The notes under the pieces are model-generated. The model did no database searches. It had not been told where the DNA came from and was given only the letters and a program-made list of their open reading frames with translations. DNA of 64,000 nt from positions 62,001 through 126,000 of the forward strand of contig CAZQFH010000003.1 of assembly GCA_964592595.1 (NCBI GenBank), read 5' to 3'. Each line of letters opens with the position of its first letter. Within the stretch, counting starts at the first letter, position 1. Shown here one piece after another: positions 35,001 through 42,676 of this stretch. Origin of the DNA: UBA5536 sp964592595. GTDB lineage: Bacteria > Bacteroidota > Bacteroidia > Bacteroidales > F082. A program made the translations under genes and the position numbers.

Positions 35001-35524
35001 TCCTCCAGGTATTCGGCGAAATTTTTCAGTTCATTCACACTGTAATCGCCCGAAAGGTTGATATTTAGAATCGGAAATTCTGAGAAGTCGATATCAGTTA
35101 CCATTGGATCCTCGAGCAAGTTGTCGGGAAGTTCCTTTTTGGCTTTATCCACAGCATCTTTCACTTCCTGAAGGGCATCTTTTATGTTAACATCAGTGTT
35201 GAATTCAACAAAAATATTGGAGACATCCTGACTGGAGAGCGAGGTCATTTTTTTGATTCCGTCAACGCTTTCTATTTCTTTTTCCAGCTCGCGTGTAATC
35301 AGGTTTTCTATGTCCAATGGAGGGTTACCGGGATAAAGGGTTTGAACCATAACGGTTGGAACCACAATATCCGGAAACAATTCTTTGGGCAGGGAACGGT
35401 AGGAATAAAAACCAAAACCAATCAGGATGAAGGTAAGTAAAAATATAGTATTTCGGTTTTGGAGCGCCCAACTGGTTAGTTTAAAATCCCTTACCAGGTT
35501 CTTATCTTCTTGTAACTCTTTCAT
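32096..35524 (-). CDS. RND-family efflux transporter, inner-membrane pump
   Basis: A 1142-residue AcrB/HAE-type pump with 12 expected membrane helices: TM1 at about 25-43 (TIFLLTFILIGFGFYSYRSL), a first periplasmic loop, a cluster of helices at about 340-560, a second loop and a final cluster at about 940-1120. The segment GMLVDNAIVVVENIYRF in TM4 carries the proton-relay Asp typical of RND pumps. It is somewhat longer than AcrB (1049) because of a longer loop between TM6 and TM7. It exports toxic compounds across the envelope with the adaptor and TolC partner encoded upstream. Substrates cannot be read from sequence. Confidence 0.93.
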   Translation of the reverse strand: MKELQEDKNLVRDFKLTSWALQNRNTIFLLTFILIGFGFYSYRSLPKELFPDIVVPTVMVQTLYPGNPPLDIENLITRELEKEIESVDGIKKMTSLSSQDVSNIFVEFNTDVNIKDALQEVKDAVDKAKKELPDNLLEDPMVTDIDFSEFPILNINLSGDYSVNELKNFAEYLEEEIEAFTEISKVEITGITEREIKIHVDQHKLDAFKISFGDIESAVKNENVSMSGGELKTGKTTRSVRIAGEFTNTDQIKNIIVKHEDNNIVYLRDVADVIYSFEDPTSFARLNHQPVVSVQVIKKGGENLLEATDKIFRLLDESRANKSLPENLKITLTNDQSEQIKLQLSNLENSMIMGIIFVVLVLYFFLGTRNALFVGISIPLSMFISFMIMGLMGYKINMIVLFSLILALGMLVDNAIVVVENIYRFIDKGYSVRQAAKEAVGEIAMPIISSTATTLAAFFPLLFWDSIMGEFMKYLPMTLIIVLLSSLFSALVIIPVISAQFFKKEDPNERPNIRKRLIAVGIMIGIAIVFYFAGFIALANLLIVFALIGLAHVTFLDRFARWFQTVLLVWIENVYLNILTFAMKGKNSLWMVIGVGLLMVVTTGFYFGSNPKVEFFPSGDPKYVNISAEMPLGTEINATDSLVGIIEAHVYRLLEPNQHIVKSVLTNIGDGAVGENEGFSGRGGGPNKGLITVTFLDYQDRGGISTEKIMKQLSDELLGVYPGVLLTVEKQNEGPPVGKPINLEISGKEFGVLLELSDSIINNINQQQLAGIEGLQIDLDVGKPELNVTIDRDKARRFGLSTAQIANTIRTALFGSEISNYKLGEDEYPIQLRMKDQYRYDLGALLNQRVTFRDQASGKILQIPISAVANISLSSTYGAVTRKDRSRMITIWSNVISGYNANEINEQLKLIMADYNLPEGYRYEFTGEQEEQAASMAFLMRAMLIAVSIILLILVSQFNSVIKPIIILVSVLLSTIGVFGGLGTFGMDFVVIMTGIGIVSLAGVVVNNAIVLIDYITILKRNRKLEMGLSPEDDLPIKESIESLIEAGKTRLRPVLLTAITTILGLIPLAAGLNIDFIGLFQRFDADIYFGGDNAMFWGPLSWTIIFGLTFATFLTLVIIPAMYHLLYVAKLKFWPGKLSEK

Positions 35525-35578
35525 TAGTTATATCGTTAAATCGTGAGGCATGAGTAGGTTTATATCTAAGTGGTCATT

Positions 35579-36715
35579 TCAGGATTCGCGTAACAAATTG
35601 CCGTCGGTGATTCGGCTATAGCCCTCAACCACAACTTTGTCGCCCATTTTGAGACCGCTGGTAATGCGTGTTTCATTGCCATAGGTACGGCCAATGGTGA
35701 TGTATTTTTTTCGACTGACTAAATCGCCGTCTTGCTGTTCTGCAACATACAAATAGCGTCCGTTCAAATCTTCTTTAATTATTTTTGAGGGTACGATCAT
35801 GCTGTTTTTTGCCGTGTAATCATTGATTGTGATTACAGCAATCATATTGGGTTTCAGGATTTCATTTTCGTTTTTTATCCTCAGCTCTATTTCAAATGTG
35901 CGGTTATTTTTGTTTACAACATTGCCAACACGCGAAATGGTGAACGCCTTTTTGTAGTCAGGAAATGATGGAAAAGAAAGGCTTACACTGTCGCCAGTAT
36001 GAATTGCAGGCAAAAAGGCTTCCGAAACATCAGCTCTTACGATTAGTTCGTCAAGGTTTACCAGTTGCATAAGCCGCATGCCCGGAGAAGCAAGCTCGCC
36101 GGTTTTTTGAAAAACTTTTTCAACTATACCATCGATTGGAGCAGTTATAATGGCCAAATCGAGTTGTGCACGAAGTGTTTCGAGTCTGTTTTCGAGATTT
36201 TTTTTGTTGTTTCGTGCTTCCAGAAACTGCACTTCAGAACCAATTTTCTGCTCCCACAGCCTTTTCTGACGTTCAAAAACATCCGTGGCCAGCGATAGGG
36301 AAGTTTCCAGCTCTTCAATGTTTCTTTCTGAAATATCAGTGTTGAGTTTGGCCAATAATTGTCCTTTTTTCACCCGATCGCCTTCATCTACTAAAATAGC
36401 TTTAATTTGTCCGTTTACTTCTGGACTGATAAAAGCTTCTTCAACGGCCTCAACGCTTCCACTAGCTTCAAAGAAATGGTTAAAAGTTAGCGGACTTATT
36501 TGCTGAAGCACAACTGCTTCTTTTTGTCGGTTGTCTTCACCTTTAGTAAGCAATTTGAGTTTTTGTTCTGCTTCAACAATTTGTTGCGAAAGCTCCCTTT
36601 GTTCTTTTCGCAGGGCTTCAAGTTGTTTGTTGAGTGTTTCGGTATTTTCATCTGTATTACAGGCACTTAATAGGCCAATTGCAAGTAAAGTGATGATAAT
36701 TTTAATGGTTTTCAT
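35579..36715 (-). CDS. RND efflux adaptor (membrane fusion protein) lipoprotein
   Basis: A 378-residue protein with lipobox LLSAC (Cys19), a coiled coil at about 25-62 (TLNKQLEALRKEQRELSQQIVEAEQKLKLL), a lipoyl half-motif near 105 (VNGQIKAILVDEGDRVKKGQLLAKLN), a central hairpin and a second lipoyl half near 190 (LDLAIITAPIDGIVEKVFQKTGELASPG). The extra N-terminal coiled coil before the lipoyl domain is slightly unusual for an AcrA-type protein. It bridges the pump (54 bp downstream) and the TolC-like channel. It starts 17 bp after the TetR gene. Confidence 0.92.
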   Translation of the reverse strand: MKTIKIIITLLAIGLLSACNTDENTETLNKQLEALRKEQRELSQQIVEAEQKLKLLTKGEDNRQKEAVVLQQISPLTFNHFFEASGSVEAVEEAFISPEVNGQIKAILVDEGDRVKKGQLLAKLNTDISERNIEELETSLSLATDVFERQKRLWEQKIGSEVQFLEARNNKKNLENRLETLRAQLDLAIITAPIDGIVEKVFQKTGELASPGMRLMQLVNLDELIVRADVSEAFLPAIHTGDSVSLSFPSFPDYKKAFTISRVGNVVNKNNRTFEIELRIKNENEILKPNMIAVITINDYTAKNSMIVPSKIIKEDLNGRYLYVAEQQDGDLVSRKKYITIGRTYGNETRITSGLKMGDKVVVEGYSRITDGNLLRES

Positions 36716-36732
36716 AGCGTGTATTTTAGCTT

Positions 36733-37350
36733 TTAGTTATTTACAAATTCAGGATAATTTTCATTCAGATAAATCCAGCCTTTTTTCGAGATAATACCAA
36801 ATACATGGTATTTGAATATTTCATGAAAAAAGGATTTGGAGTGCATCTCCTCCTGTGTTACCAGGTCGCTGTGCATGATGTATTCGGTTCGCATTAAATT
36901 GAGTTTGGCAAGGATTTCTTCATCCAGATCAGCTCTGTAAAGCTCTTCTTTTTTTCCTTTGTTTAAGTTTGCGAGCATCATGTTATAGGTGTTGTTACGA
37001 TGAATTTCGCGTAGCTTTTTAAAAACTTTTGGAAAATAACGTTGAAGATCAAACTCAAGAACTGGGTTGTGCGATTTAATCATCTCGTTTACAAAATGAT
37101 ACATCTCAAAAAGTTCTTCGATAGCATTTAGTTGCTTTTTTTCGATAGCTGCGATCATGCAAGTGTTTTGCGCGATCATGGCCTTCACGGTTTTTTCTAC
37201 CAATTCGTTTTTATCCGCAAAATACTGATAAAGGGTTTTTTTCGACATCCCTATACGCCTCGAAAATTCATCCATAGTAACACTTTTTATACCGTATCGG
37301 TTAAAAAGCGCAATAGCCTGTTCAATAATTTCCTGTTCTTTCTGCTCCAT
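36733..37350 (-). CDS. TetR-family repressor inside the first efflux operon
   Basis: A 205-residue regulator with a canonical N-terminal HTH (IKSVTMDEFSRRIGMSKKTLYQYFADKNELVEKTV, residues about 20-55) and an all-helical ligand domain. It sits between the TolC-like gene (11-bp gap) and the adaptor gene (17-bp gap), so it is co-transcribed with the system it presumably controls. A palindrome TAGGAAACT-N14-AGTTTCCTA at the operon promoter is the likely operator. The ligand is probably one of the pump substrates. Confidence 0.92.
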   Translation of the reverse strand: MEQKEQEIIEQAIALFNRYGIKSVTMDEFSRRIGMSKKTLYQYFADKNELVEKTVKAMIAQNTCMIAAIEKKQLNAIEELFEMYHFVNEMIKSHNPVLEFDLQRYFPKVFKKLREIHRNNTYNMMLANLNKGKKEELYRADLDEEILAKLNLMRTEYIMHSDLVTQEEMHSKSFFHEIFKYHVFGIISKKGWIYLNENYPEFVNN

Positions 37351-37361
37351 TTTTTTGAAGG

Positions 37362-38726
37362 TTAATTTTCGAGTGTATCAGCAAGCAGACTTTCGAGCGA
37401 CACACTCTTGTTAAGTACTTGAAGGGAGGCATTAATAAACTGTGATTCAGCATTAAGGAATTGGTTGTGCGTGTTGAGCAAGTCGAGGCTGGTTGCCATA
37501 CCTTCGCGATATTTAATGCCTGTACGCCGGAATATTTTCTCGGCTATGGCTTTATTTTTGCGCGTGTTTTCGAAGTTATCTAATGCATTTCTTAAATCGT
37601 TGAGTGTAGTTTCGTATTGTATTTGGAGTGTAGTTTTGAGTTGTTCTTCGGCAACCTGGGTTATTTGATAATCAAATTGAGCCTGCTTTACTTTTGAATA
37701 CCGCTGGCCACTGCTGAAAATGGGGATATTCATATTGATGCCAAAAATGGCACTTCCAAACCATTTTCCCTGTTGATTAAAAAAGTCCCATGCTTGTCGT
37801 TGAGCTTGTGTTTGATAGCTTAAAAAAGCTGATAAATTTGGGAGATAGTTACTTTTTTCCAGCTTAACCTGAAGCAAAGCCAAATCCTGCTGATTTTTTA
37901 AGATTTTAAAATCAATATTGTTTTGCACTTCGAAATTGCTTGTAAAAAGTGCTTTTATGGCTGCGTTTTCAACAAGTTCAGTAAGCTGTTCGACTGGTTC
38001 AACATTGTCATCGCTTTCTAATCCGAGATGGAATTTCAGGTATGATTTTGCTATTTCCAGTTGGGTTTTAGCGTCTGTTTTACTCACTTCCAAATCAGAA
38101 ATTAACAACTCAAGCTGATCAATATCGGTTTCTTCAGCAAAGCCATTTTCGAAAATAATTCTGGTTTCTTCAGCCAGTTTGCGCGTGATCTGAAGTGTTG
38201 AGTCGATTACCGCAATACCTTCTCTGGTTGCTAAAACCATAAAGTATGCTTCTGATGAGGATTTAATCACTTCAATTTTACTTTTGGCAAATTGTTTTTG
38301 ACTTTGCTCCAGAAAAGCTTTGGCAGCCTGCAAACCAACAATATAACTTCCGCTAAAGATTAATTGGTTAATTGTTCCGCTTAAGGCAGCATTGTATTTT
38401 GTGCCAAAACTGATTTCAACATCCTGACCCGGCTGCCCAAAAAAATCGCCTGGAACAAGCTGCACAGGCAAGGCGATATTGTCGTTGTAAGCGATAGCAA
38501 CATCTACTTGAGGCAGACCAATCGATATAGATTCTTTTACCTGATACCTGGCTTTGTCGATTTCGAGCGAAGAGGATTGAAGTTCGCGATTGTGCTCCAA
38601 CGCATAGGCTCTGGCCTCTTGTAAGGTCAGTTTCATGGCGCCATTTTCCTGCCCAACTAATACCAACGTATTAAAAAACAGTGTAGTAATGAGAAATGTG
38701 ATTCCAAGTTTTCTTACCCTTTTCAT
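37362..38726 (-). CDS. TolC-family outer-membrane efflux channel
   Basis: A 454-residue protein with a signal peptide ending LVLVG followed by QENGAMKLTLQEARAYALEHN, the usual OEP start. Two repeats of long amphipathic helices fill the sequence, as in TolC, with late segments such as GIKYREGMATSLDLLNTHNQFLNAES. It forms the outer-membrane trimer through which the RND pump exports its substrates. It is the first gene of the TolC-TetR-MFP-RND operon. The predicted +1 Gln fits the glutaminyl cyclase pattern seen across the window. Confidence 0.92.
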   Translation of the reverse strand: MKRVRKLGITFLITTLFFNTLVLVGQENGAMKLTLQEARAYALEHNRELQSSSLEIDKARYQVKESISIGLPQVDVAIAYNDNIALPVQLVPGDFFGQPGQDVEISFGTKYNAALSGTINQLIFSGSYIVGLQAAKAFLEQSQKQFAKSKIEVIKSSSEAYFMVLATREGIAVIDSTLQITRKLAEETRIIFENGFAEETDIDQLELLISDLEVSKTDAKTQLEIAKSYLKFHLGLESDDNVEPVEQLTELVENAAIKALFTSNFEVQNNIDFKILKNQQDLALLQVKLEKSNYLPNLSAFLSYQTQAQRQAWDFFNQQGKWFGSAIFGINMNIPIFSSGQRYSKVKQAQFDYQITQVAEEQLKTTLQIQYETTLNDLRNALDNFENTRKNKAIAEKIFRRTGIKYREGMATSLDLLNTHNQFLNAESQFINASLQVLNKSVSLESLLADTLEN

Positions 38727-38762
38727 ATGTAGGTTTTTATGATCATGCTATTATTTGAGTGC

Positions 38763-38770
38763 GCAAAATT
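38763..38770 (-). promoter_or_regulatory. Bacteroidota -7 promoter element for the first efflux operon
   Basis: The minus strand reads TAATTTTG, matching TAnnTTTG, about 37 bp upstream of the TolC-like start. The candidate operator palindrome lies immediately upstream of it. Confidence 0.6.
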
Positions 38771-38785
38771 AAACACCTTTAACAA

Positions 38786-38817
38786 TAGGAAACTAAAAAT
38801 GTTTAAAAAGTTTCCTA
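38786..38817. promoter_or_regulatory. Operator-like palindrome of the first efflux operon
   Basis: TAGGAAACT (38786-38794) and AGTTTCCTA (38809-38817) form a perfect 9-bp inverted repeat with a 14-bp spacer. It sits just upstream of the -7 element, where a bound repressor would block RNA polymerase. The TetR gene of this operon is the obvious candidate regulator. The divergent half of the gap to 38958 shows nothing else clear. Confidence 0.6.
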
Positions 38818-38958
38818 AGTTTTTGTTAATTAATTTTAAACTACTTGTAATTTAGTGGAGATAACTGAAAAAGAAAAGCAACCACTTTCAGTTTATACTG
38901 TGGCTGAACAGCATGTGAATGGTTTAAGCCGTTTATGGTGACCCTAAAAAAGAATCAT

Positions 38959-39576
38959 TCAGAAGCCGGCTGAGTTTTTTTGTTGCTCGTAATAGGCTAA
39001 GCCATCTGTGGTTGCAACGCTTCGAACAAGGCTTTCGAACATTTGATCGAAAAGCGTTTGAAACGAAAATGCTTCCGGTGGAAAAAAGTCGGGGTTATGA
39101 ATATCGATCAATCTGCTGATATAGAGCCTTGCAATTAACTCAATGCTCAAATCATCGCGATACATACCCTGATTTATTCCTTTTGTGAGGTTGATCCTGA
39201 TTTTATCCGAGATAAAACGAATTCTTTCTTCAAAATGATGTTGATAAATCTCAGGAAACAAACCCTTGAGTTCGTGAGTGATTGAAGGCGAGATATCATA
39301 AAATTTCTGCGCCAGTTCGCGCGAAACAATCAGCAGGATGTCGATGGCATTCATGCCTTCAAAATCATATTCGATAAATATCTCGGCAAACTTTTCCCTT
39401 TCGAGCTCAAGTGTTTTAGCCACCAATTCTTCGTTGGAGTACACATATTTTTTCAGGATTTGAACATCATTACCAATCATAGCCTCAAGCTTATCAAACG
39501 ATAAGTTTCGAACGCCCACTTCGAGTGCCTTGCGCCTGATGGTTTCCAGTATGGGTTTGAGTTCTTCCTGAATCAT
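38959..39576 (-). CDS. TetR-like regulator with diverged HTH
   Basis: A 205-residue all-helical protein of TetR length and layout. The HTH region (VRNLSFDKLEAMIGNDVQILKKYVYSNEELVAKTLELE, residues about 21-58) keeps the spacing but lacks the usual SKGTLYxYF recognition helix. The ligand-domain region (ISPSITHELKGLFPEIYQHHFEERIRFISDKI) resembles that of the other TetR here. It sits upstream of the efflux operon with its own -7 element. It may still bind DNA, or may have become a sensor without DNA binding. Target genes are unknown. Confidence 0.7.
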   Translation of the reverse strand: MIQEELKPILETIRRKALEVGVRNLSFDKLEAMIGNDVQILKKYVYSNEELVAKTLELEREKFAEIFIEYDFEGMNAIDILLIVSRELAQKFYDISPSITHELKGLFPEIYQHHFEERIRFISDKIRINLTKGINQGMYRDDLSIELIARLYISRLIDIHNPDFFPPEAFSFQTLFDQMFESLVRSVATTDGLAYYEQQKNSAGF

Positions 39577-39613
39577 AAGTTAATTAGGTGCGATCCGCAA
39601 AAAAATCAGAAGC

Positions 39614-39621
39614 CAAAGGTA
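39614..39621 (-). promoter_or_regulatory. Bacteroidota -7 promoter element for the diverged TetR gene
   Basis: The minus strand reads TACCTTTG, a perfect TAnnTTTG match, about 38 bp upstream of the start at 39576. Confidence 0.55.
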
Positions 39622-39665
39622 GAAAAAAATCTTTTGGTGCATAAACATTTCTAATAATCTTTATT

Positions 39666-41225
39666 TCAATCGTTTGCAATAACCATTTTTCGTTGCAGGC
39701 TAAATGTTCCGGCTTGTAACTCATAGCAATAAACACCGGGCTTCAAATTGTGGTTTTCGTTTTGAAAAACAAATTCGTATTTGCCCCTTTCGTGCCACGA
39801 TTGGTTGATCAAACGAGCTACCTGGCGGCCTGTTTGATCAAATATCGTCAGGCTAACCTTTCCGGCATCACTTAGTTTAAAGCTTATTCGTGTACTCGAG
39901 TTGAAGGGATTAGGGTAGTTTTGAGCAATGCTAAATGGGATTGCAGCTTGTGGTTCCAAACCAACAGTCATGTCAACAATAGCAGTATAGATGCTGCGAA
40001 TACCATTGTCCATCCTTGTCCAGGCAGGACGTATCATATTGTTATAGGCCGAAATGGTATTGTAATCGCCAAAAAACACATTATCGAAGGGCACAAATGG
40101 ACTTTCACTGATTTTGAAATTTGTAAATGTTTCGCCCCCATTGCCCGACCAGGCCATATAAACGTCAGTTTGAGCATCATTGTATTCCCTGCGATCGTAA
40201 TAAATGAAATATAAATAGCCATTGGTTTGATCAATTGTCATCCAGCTAAAAAATTGATGCTTACCCGCAGGATCGTCATTAACCCTTACAGGCTCCGACC
40301 AGGTGTTTCCCTGATCGGTAGATTTCGTGAGCCAAATGTCGGTATCTTCGCTGCCGTTTCTCTGATCGGCAAAGTTGATATAAATGGTTCCATTTAAGCT
40401 TGAAGGGCTCAGGTCGCAAACCGTTACCGGCATGCCATTAGCTCTGTAGATGCCCGGAATGTTGATATCCCATCCGCCTATGTGCGGATCAACCGGAATA
40501 TCTTCATCAAGCCAGGTTTCTCCACCATCAAACGAGCGATCGAAGACGATTCCTTCGGGTCCCGACCAGGAAACATAAATCTCGCCGTTTGGTCCAACAG
40601 CAGGTACAGCGCCTTCGGTGGTTTCGTCGCTATCGAGGCAGTCGCCTGAAACCTGATTAATACTAATGGCTTCCGACCAGCTGAAACCGGCATCTGTTGA
40701 TTTGCTGAAACGGATATTGCTTTGGCAGCCCGGATCGGCTGAGCCATAATCATCAAATTGTGTCCAGGTAACGTAAATTGTATTAGTTTGCGGATCAACT
40801 ACAGCCCAATGTTTGTCCTGTGCTTTGGTTCCGTTTAGTCCCATATAGGTCCCGTTATTCCATTGACCGGTTGCTTTGTTATACTTTTGGCAAACGATGC
40901 GATCAATCCAGTTTCCAATTGCAGGATTGGAAAGGTGGAAGAAATAAAAATCGCCTGCAGTATCGGTGATTATCACAGGATCGCCCCAAACGCCATAGGA
41001 AGGCGAAACGAGCTCGGAAGCCTGCCAGGAATAACCGCCATCTTCTGAAAAATAACAATAATAGGTGTTTGAACCCGCCATAACTTCCAGTGGATTTTTA
41101 GGATTGATCCAGATACTGGGCTCGTTGGCGCTGGTGTAGTTTCCAATTTTAATGTTTTGATACTGTGCTGCCAAAACAAGAGGTAGCATTACAAATAGTA
41201 GCATCAGCTTTTTTGTTTGTATCAT
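39666..41225 (-). CDS. T9SS-exported sialidase-like (BNR/Asp-box) protein
   Basis: A 519-residue secreted protein. The signal peptide ends LVLAA, with Gln at +1. Asp-box-like motifs recur through a beta-propeller (SEDGGYSW, STDAGFSW, SFDGGETW, STDQGNTW, SGNGGETF). The last 85 residues are a type A T9SS sorting domain (FSIAQNYPNPFNSSTRISFKLSDAGKVSLTIFDQTGRQV ending ISLQRKMV-type strands). The core is a propeller of the exo-alpha-sialidase superfamily, but the catalytic Arg triad, Glu and Tyr of true sialidases were not identified, so enzymatic activity is uncertain. It would be exported by the machinery encoded elsewhere in this window. Confidence 0.85.
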   Translation of the reverse strand: MIQTKKLMLLFVMLPLVLAAQYQNIKIGNYTSANEPSIWINPKNPLEVMAGSNTYYCYFSEDGGYSWQASELVSPSYGVWGDPVIITDTAGDFYFFHLSNPAIGNWIDRIVCQKYNKATGQWNNGTYMGLNGTKAQDKHWAVVDPQTNTIYVTWTQFDDYGSADPGCQSNIRFSKSTDAGFSWSEAISINQVSGDCLDSDETTEGAVPAVGPNGEIYVSWSGPEGIVFDRSFDGGETWLDEDIPVDPHIGGWDINIPGIYRANGMPVTVCDLSPSSLNGTIYINFADQRNGSEDTDIWLTKSTDQGNTWSEPVRVNDDPAGKHQFFSWMTIDQTNGYLYFIYYDRREYNDAQTDVYMAWSGNGGETFTNFKISESPFVPFDNVFFGDYNTISAYNNMIRPAWTRMDNGIRSIYTAIVDMTVGLEPQAAIPFSIAQNYPNPFNSSTRISFKLSDAGKVSLTIFDQTGRQVARLINQSWHERGKYEFVFQNENHNLKPGVYCYELQAGTFSLQRKMVIAND

Positions 41226-41227
41226 GA

Positions 41228-42538
41228 TCAGAGGTTTTCTTTGTTTTCGATGATGAGCGCTTCGTCGAGTTTGTTTTCGGTATGAGCCACAGCACAGGCA
41301 ATGCTGGAATCGCCGGTGATATTGACAACGGTTCGCAGCATATCAAGCGGTCTGTCAACAGCAAAAATAAGGGCGATACCTTCGGTAGGGATGCCAACTG
41401 ATCCTAAAACGATTACCAGCATAATCATTCCGGCACCCGGAACGGCTGCTGATCCTATTGATGCAAGTGTGGCGGTAAGAATGATTGTAAGTTGTTGCCC
41501 CAGCGTTAAATCCATGCCATAAATCTGAGCCAGAAATACAGCGGCTACAGCTTGATATAAACTTGTGCCATCCATATTAATGGTGGCTCCCAGCGGGAGC
41601 ACGAAGCTGCTCACCTCTTTTTTTACGCCCAGATTTTCTTCACAGCATTCCATCGTAACAGGCAATGTGGCAGCGCTTGAGCTGGTTGAGAATGCCAGCA
41701 ACTGCGCAGGTGCAAGTCCTTTAATAAATTGTTTGAATCCAATTACAGTAAGCGTACTGATAAGGATAGGGTAAATTACAAAAACCATTAACAGCAACCC
41801 AATTATCACAGTTAAGGCATACAAACCAAGTGAACCAAAGAGTGCTGCGGTATCAGCAATTTGATCTCCTGCCACTTCAACAGTTATTGCGGCAATCAAA
41901 GCAAAAACACCATAAGGAGCTATTTTCATGATCAAATGGATCATTTGCAATACGATTTCGTTGAGTGATTCAATAAATGCTTTGATGGGTCTTGTTTTTT
42001 CCTGAGGGATCAAAATCATGGAGATCCCAAATAAAATAGCAAAAAAGATGACTTGCAGCATGCTGGTATTTTCGGTCATTGCCCTAAAAATATTGTCGGG
42101 CACAACATCAACAATAAACTGTAGTGGTCCATCATCCGTTTGTTGATTGGGGTTGTTTTGCACATTGGCGGCATATCGTTGTTGAAACTCAAGCGCTTTC
42201 TCGGCAGGCAGCACCTTGCCTGGTCTGGTGATATTTACTACAAATAAACCTACCGTAATAGCTATAACGGTCGTTACCAGATATAAGCCAATTGTTTTGA
42301 GTCCAATACGCGAGAGTTTTGAAACATCGTTCAGGTTGCTGATTCCATTGATTAATGACACAATAATCAGTGGAACGGCAATAAGCTTGAGCAAACGAAT
42401 AAATATAGTTCCCCAGGGTTTGATCCAGTCAATTGTAAAATTGTTCCACTTTAATAGCACTGCCATAAGACCGAAAATGATACCGGCACCCATACCGAAA
42501 AGAATAAGCCAGTGAAGCGGGATTTTGGATTTAATCAT
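41228..42538 (-). CDS. Dicarboxylate/amino acid:cation symporter (DAACS family)
   Basis: A 436-residue GltP/DctA-type symporter with about eight membrane helices and two re-entrant hairpins. The family motifs are visible as AFSTSSSAATLPVTM (HP1 serine-rich loop, about 284-298), LPLGATINMDGTSLYQ (TM7 NMDGT, about 318-333) and GSAAVPGAGMIML (HP2, about 361-375). It takes up glutamate, aspartate or C4-dicarboxylates with Na+ or H+. The T9SS cargo gene begins 2 bp after its stop. An extra loop near residue 120-140 (RYAANVQNNPNQQTDDG) is common in Bacteroidota members. Confidence 0.92.
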   Translation of the reverse strand: MIKSKIPLHWLILFGMGAGIIFGLMAVLLKWNNFTIDWIKPWGTIFIRLLKLIAVPLIIVSLINGISNLNDVSKLSRIGLKTIGLYLVTTVIAITVGLFVVNITRPGKVLPAEKALEFQQRYAANVQNNPNQQTDDGPLQFIVDVVPDNIFRAMTENTSMLQVIFFAILFGISMILIPQEKTRPIKAFIESLNEIVLQMIHLIMKIAPYGVFALIAAITVEVAGDQIADTAALFGSLGLYALTVIIGLLLMVFVIYPILISTLTVIGFKQFIKGLAPAQLLAFSTSSSAATLPVTMECCEENLGVKKEVSSFVLPLGATINMDGTSLYQAVAAVFLAQIYGMDLTLGQQLTIILTATLASIGSAAVPGAGMIMLVIVLGSVGIPTEGIALIFAVDRPLDMLRTVVNITGDSSIACAVAHTENKLDEALIIENKENL

Positions 42539-42676
42539 AAGCTTGAATATTTGCCAGGTGGCATCAAAATGCTGTTAAAGAAAAGGTAAAAGTAAAGTTT
42601 TTTAATGTTTCAATTAATCATAAGGAGGTTTAAAACACGGAAAAAATCTTTACTTTGCAGCACCAAAAACATAATT

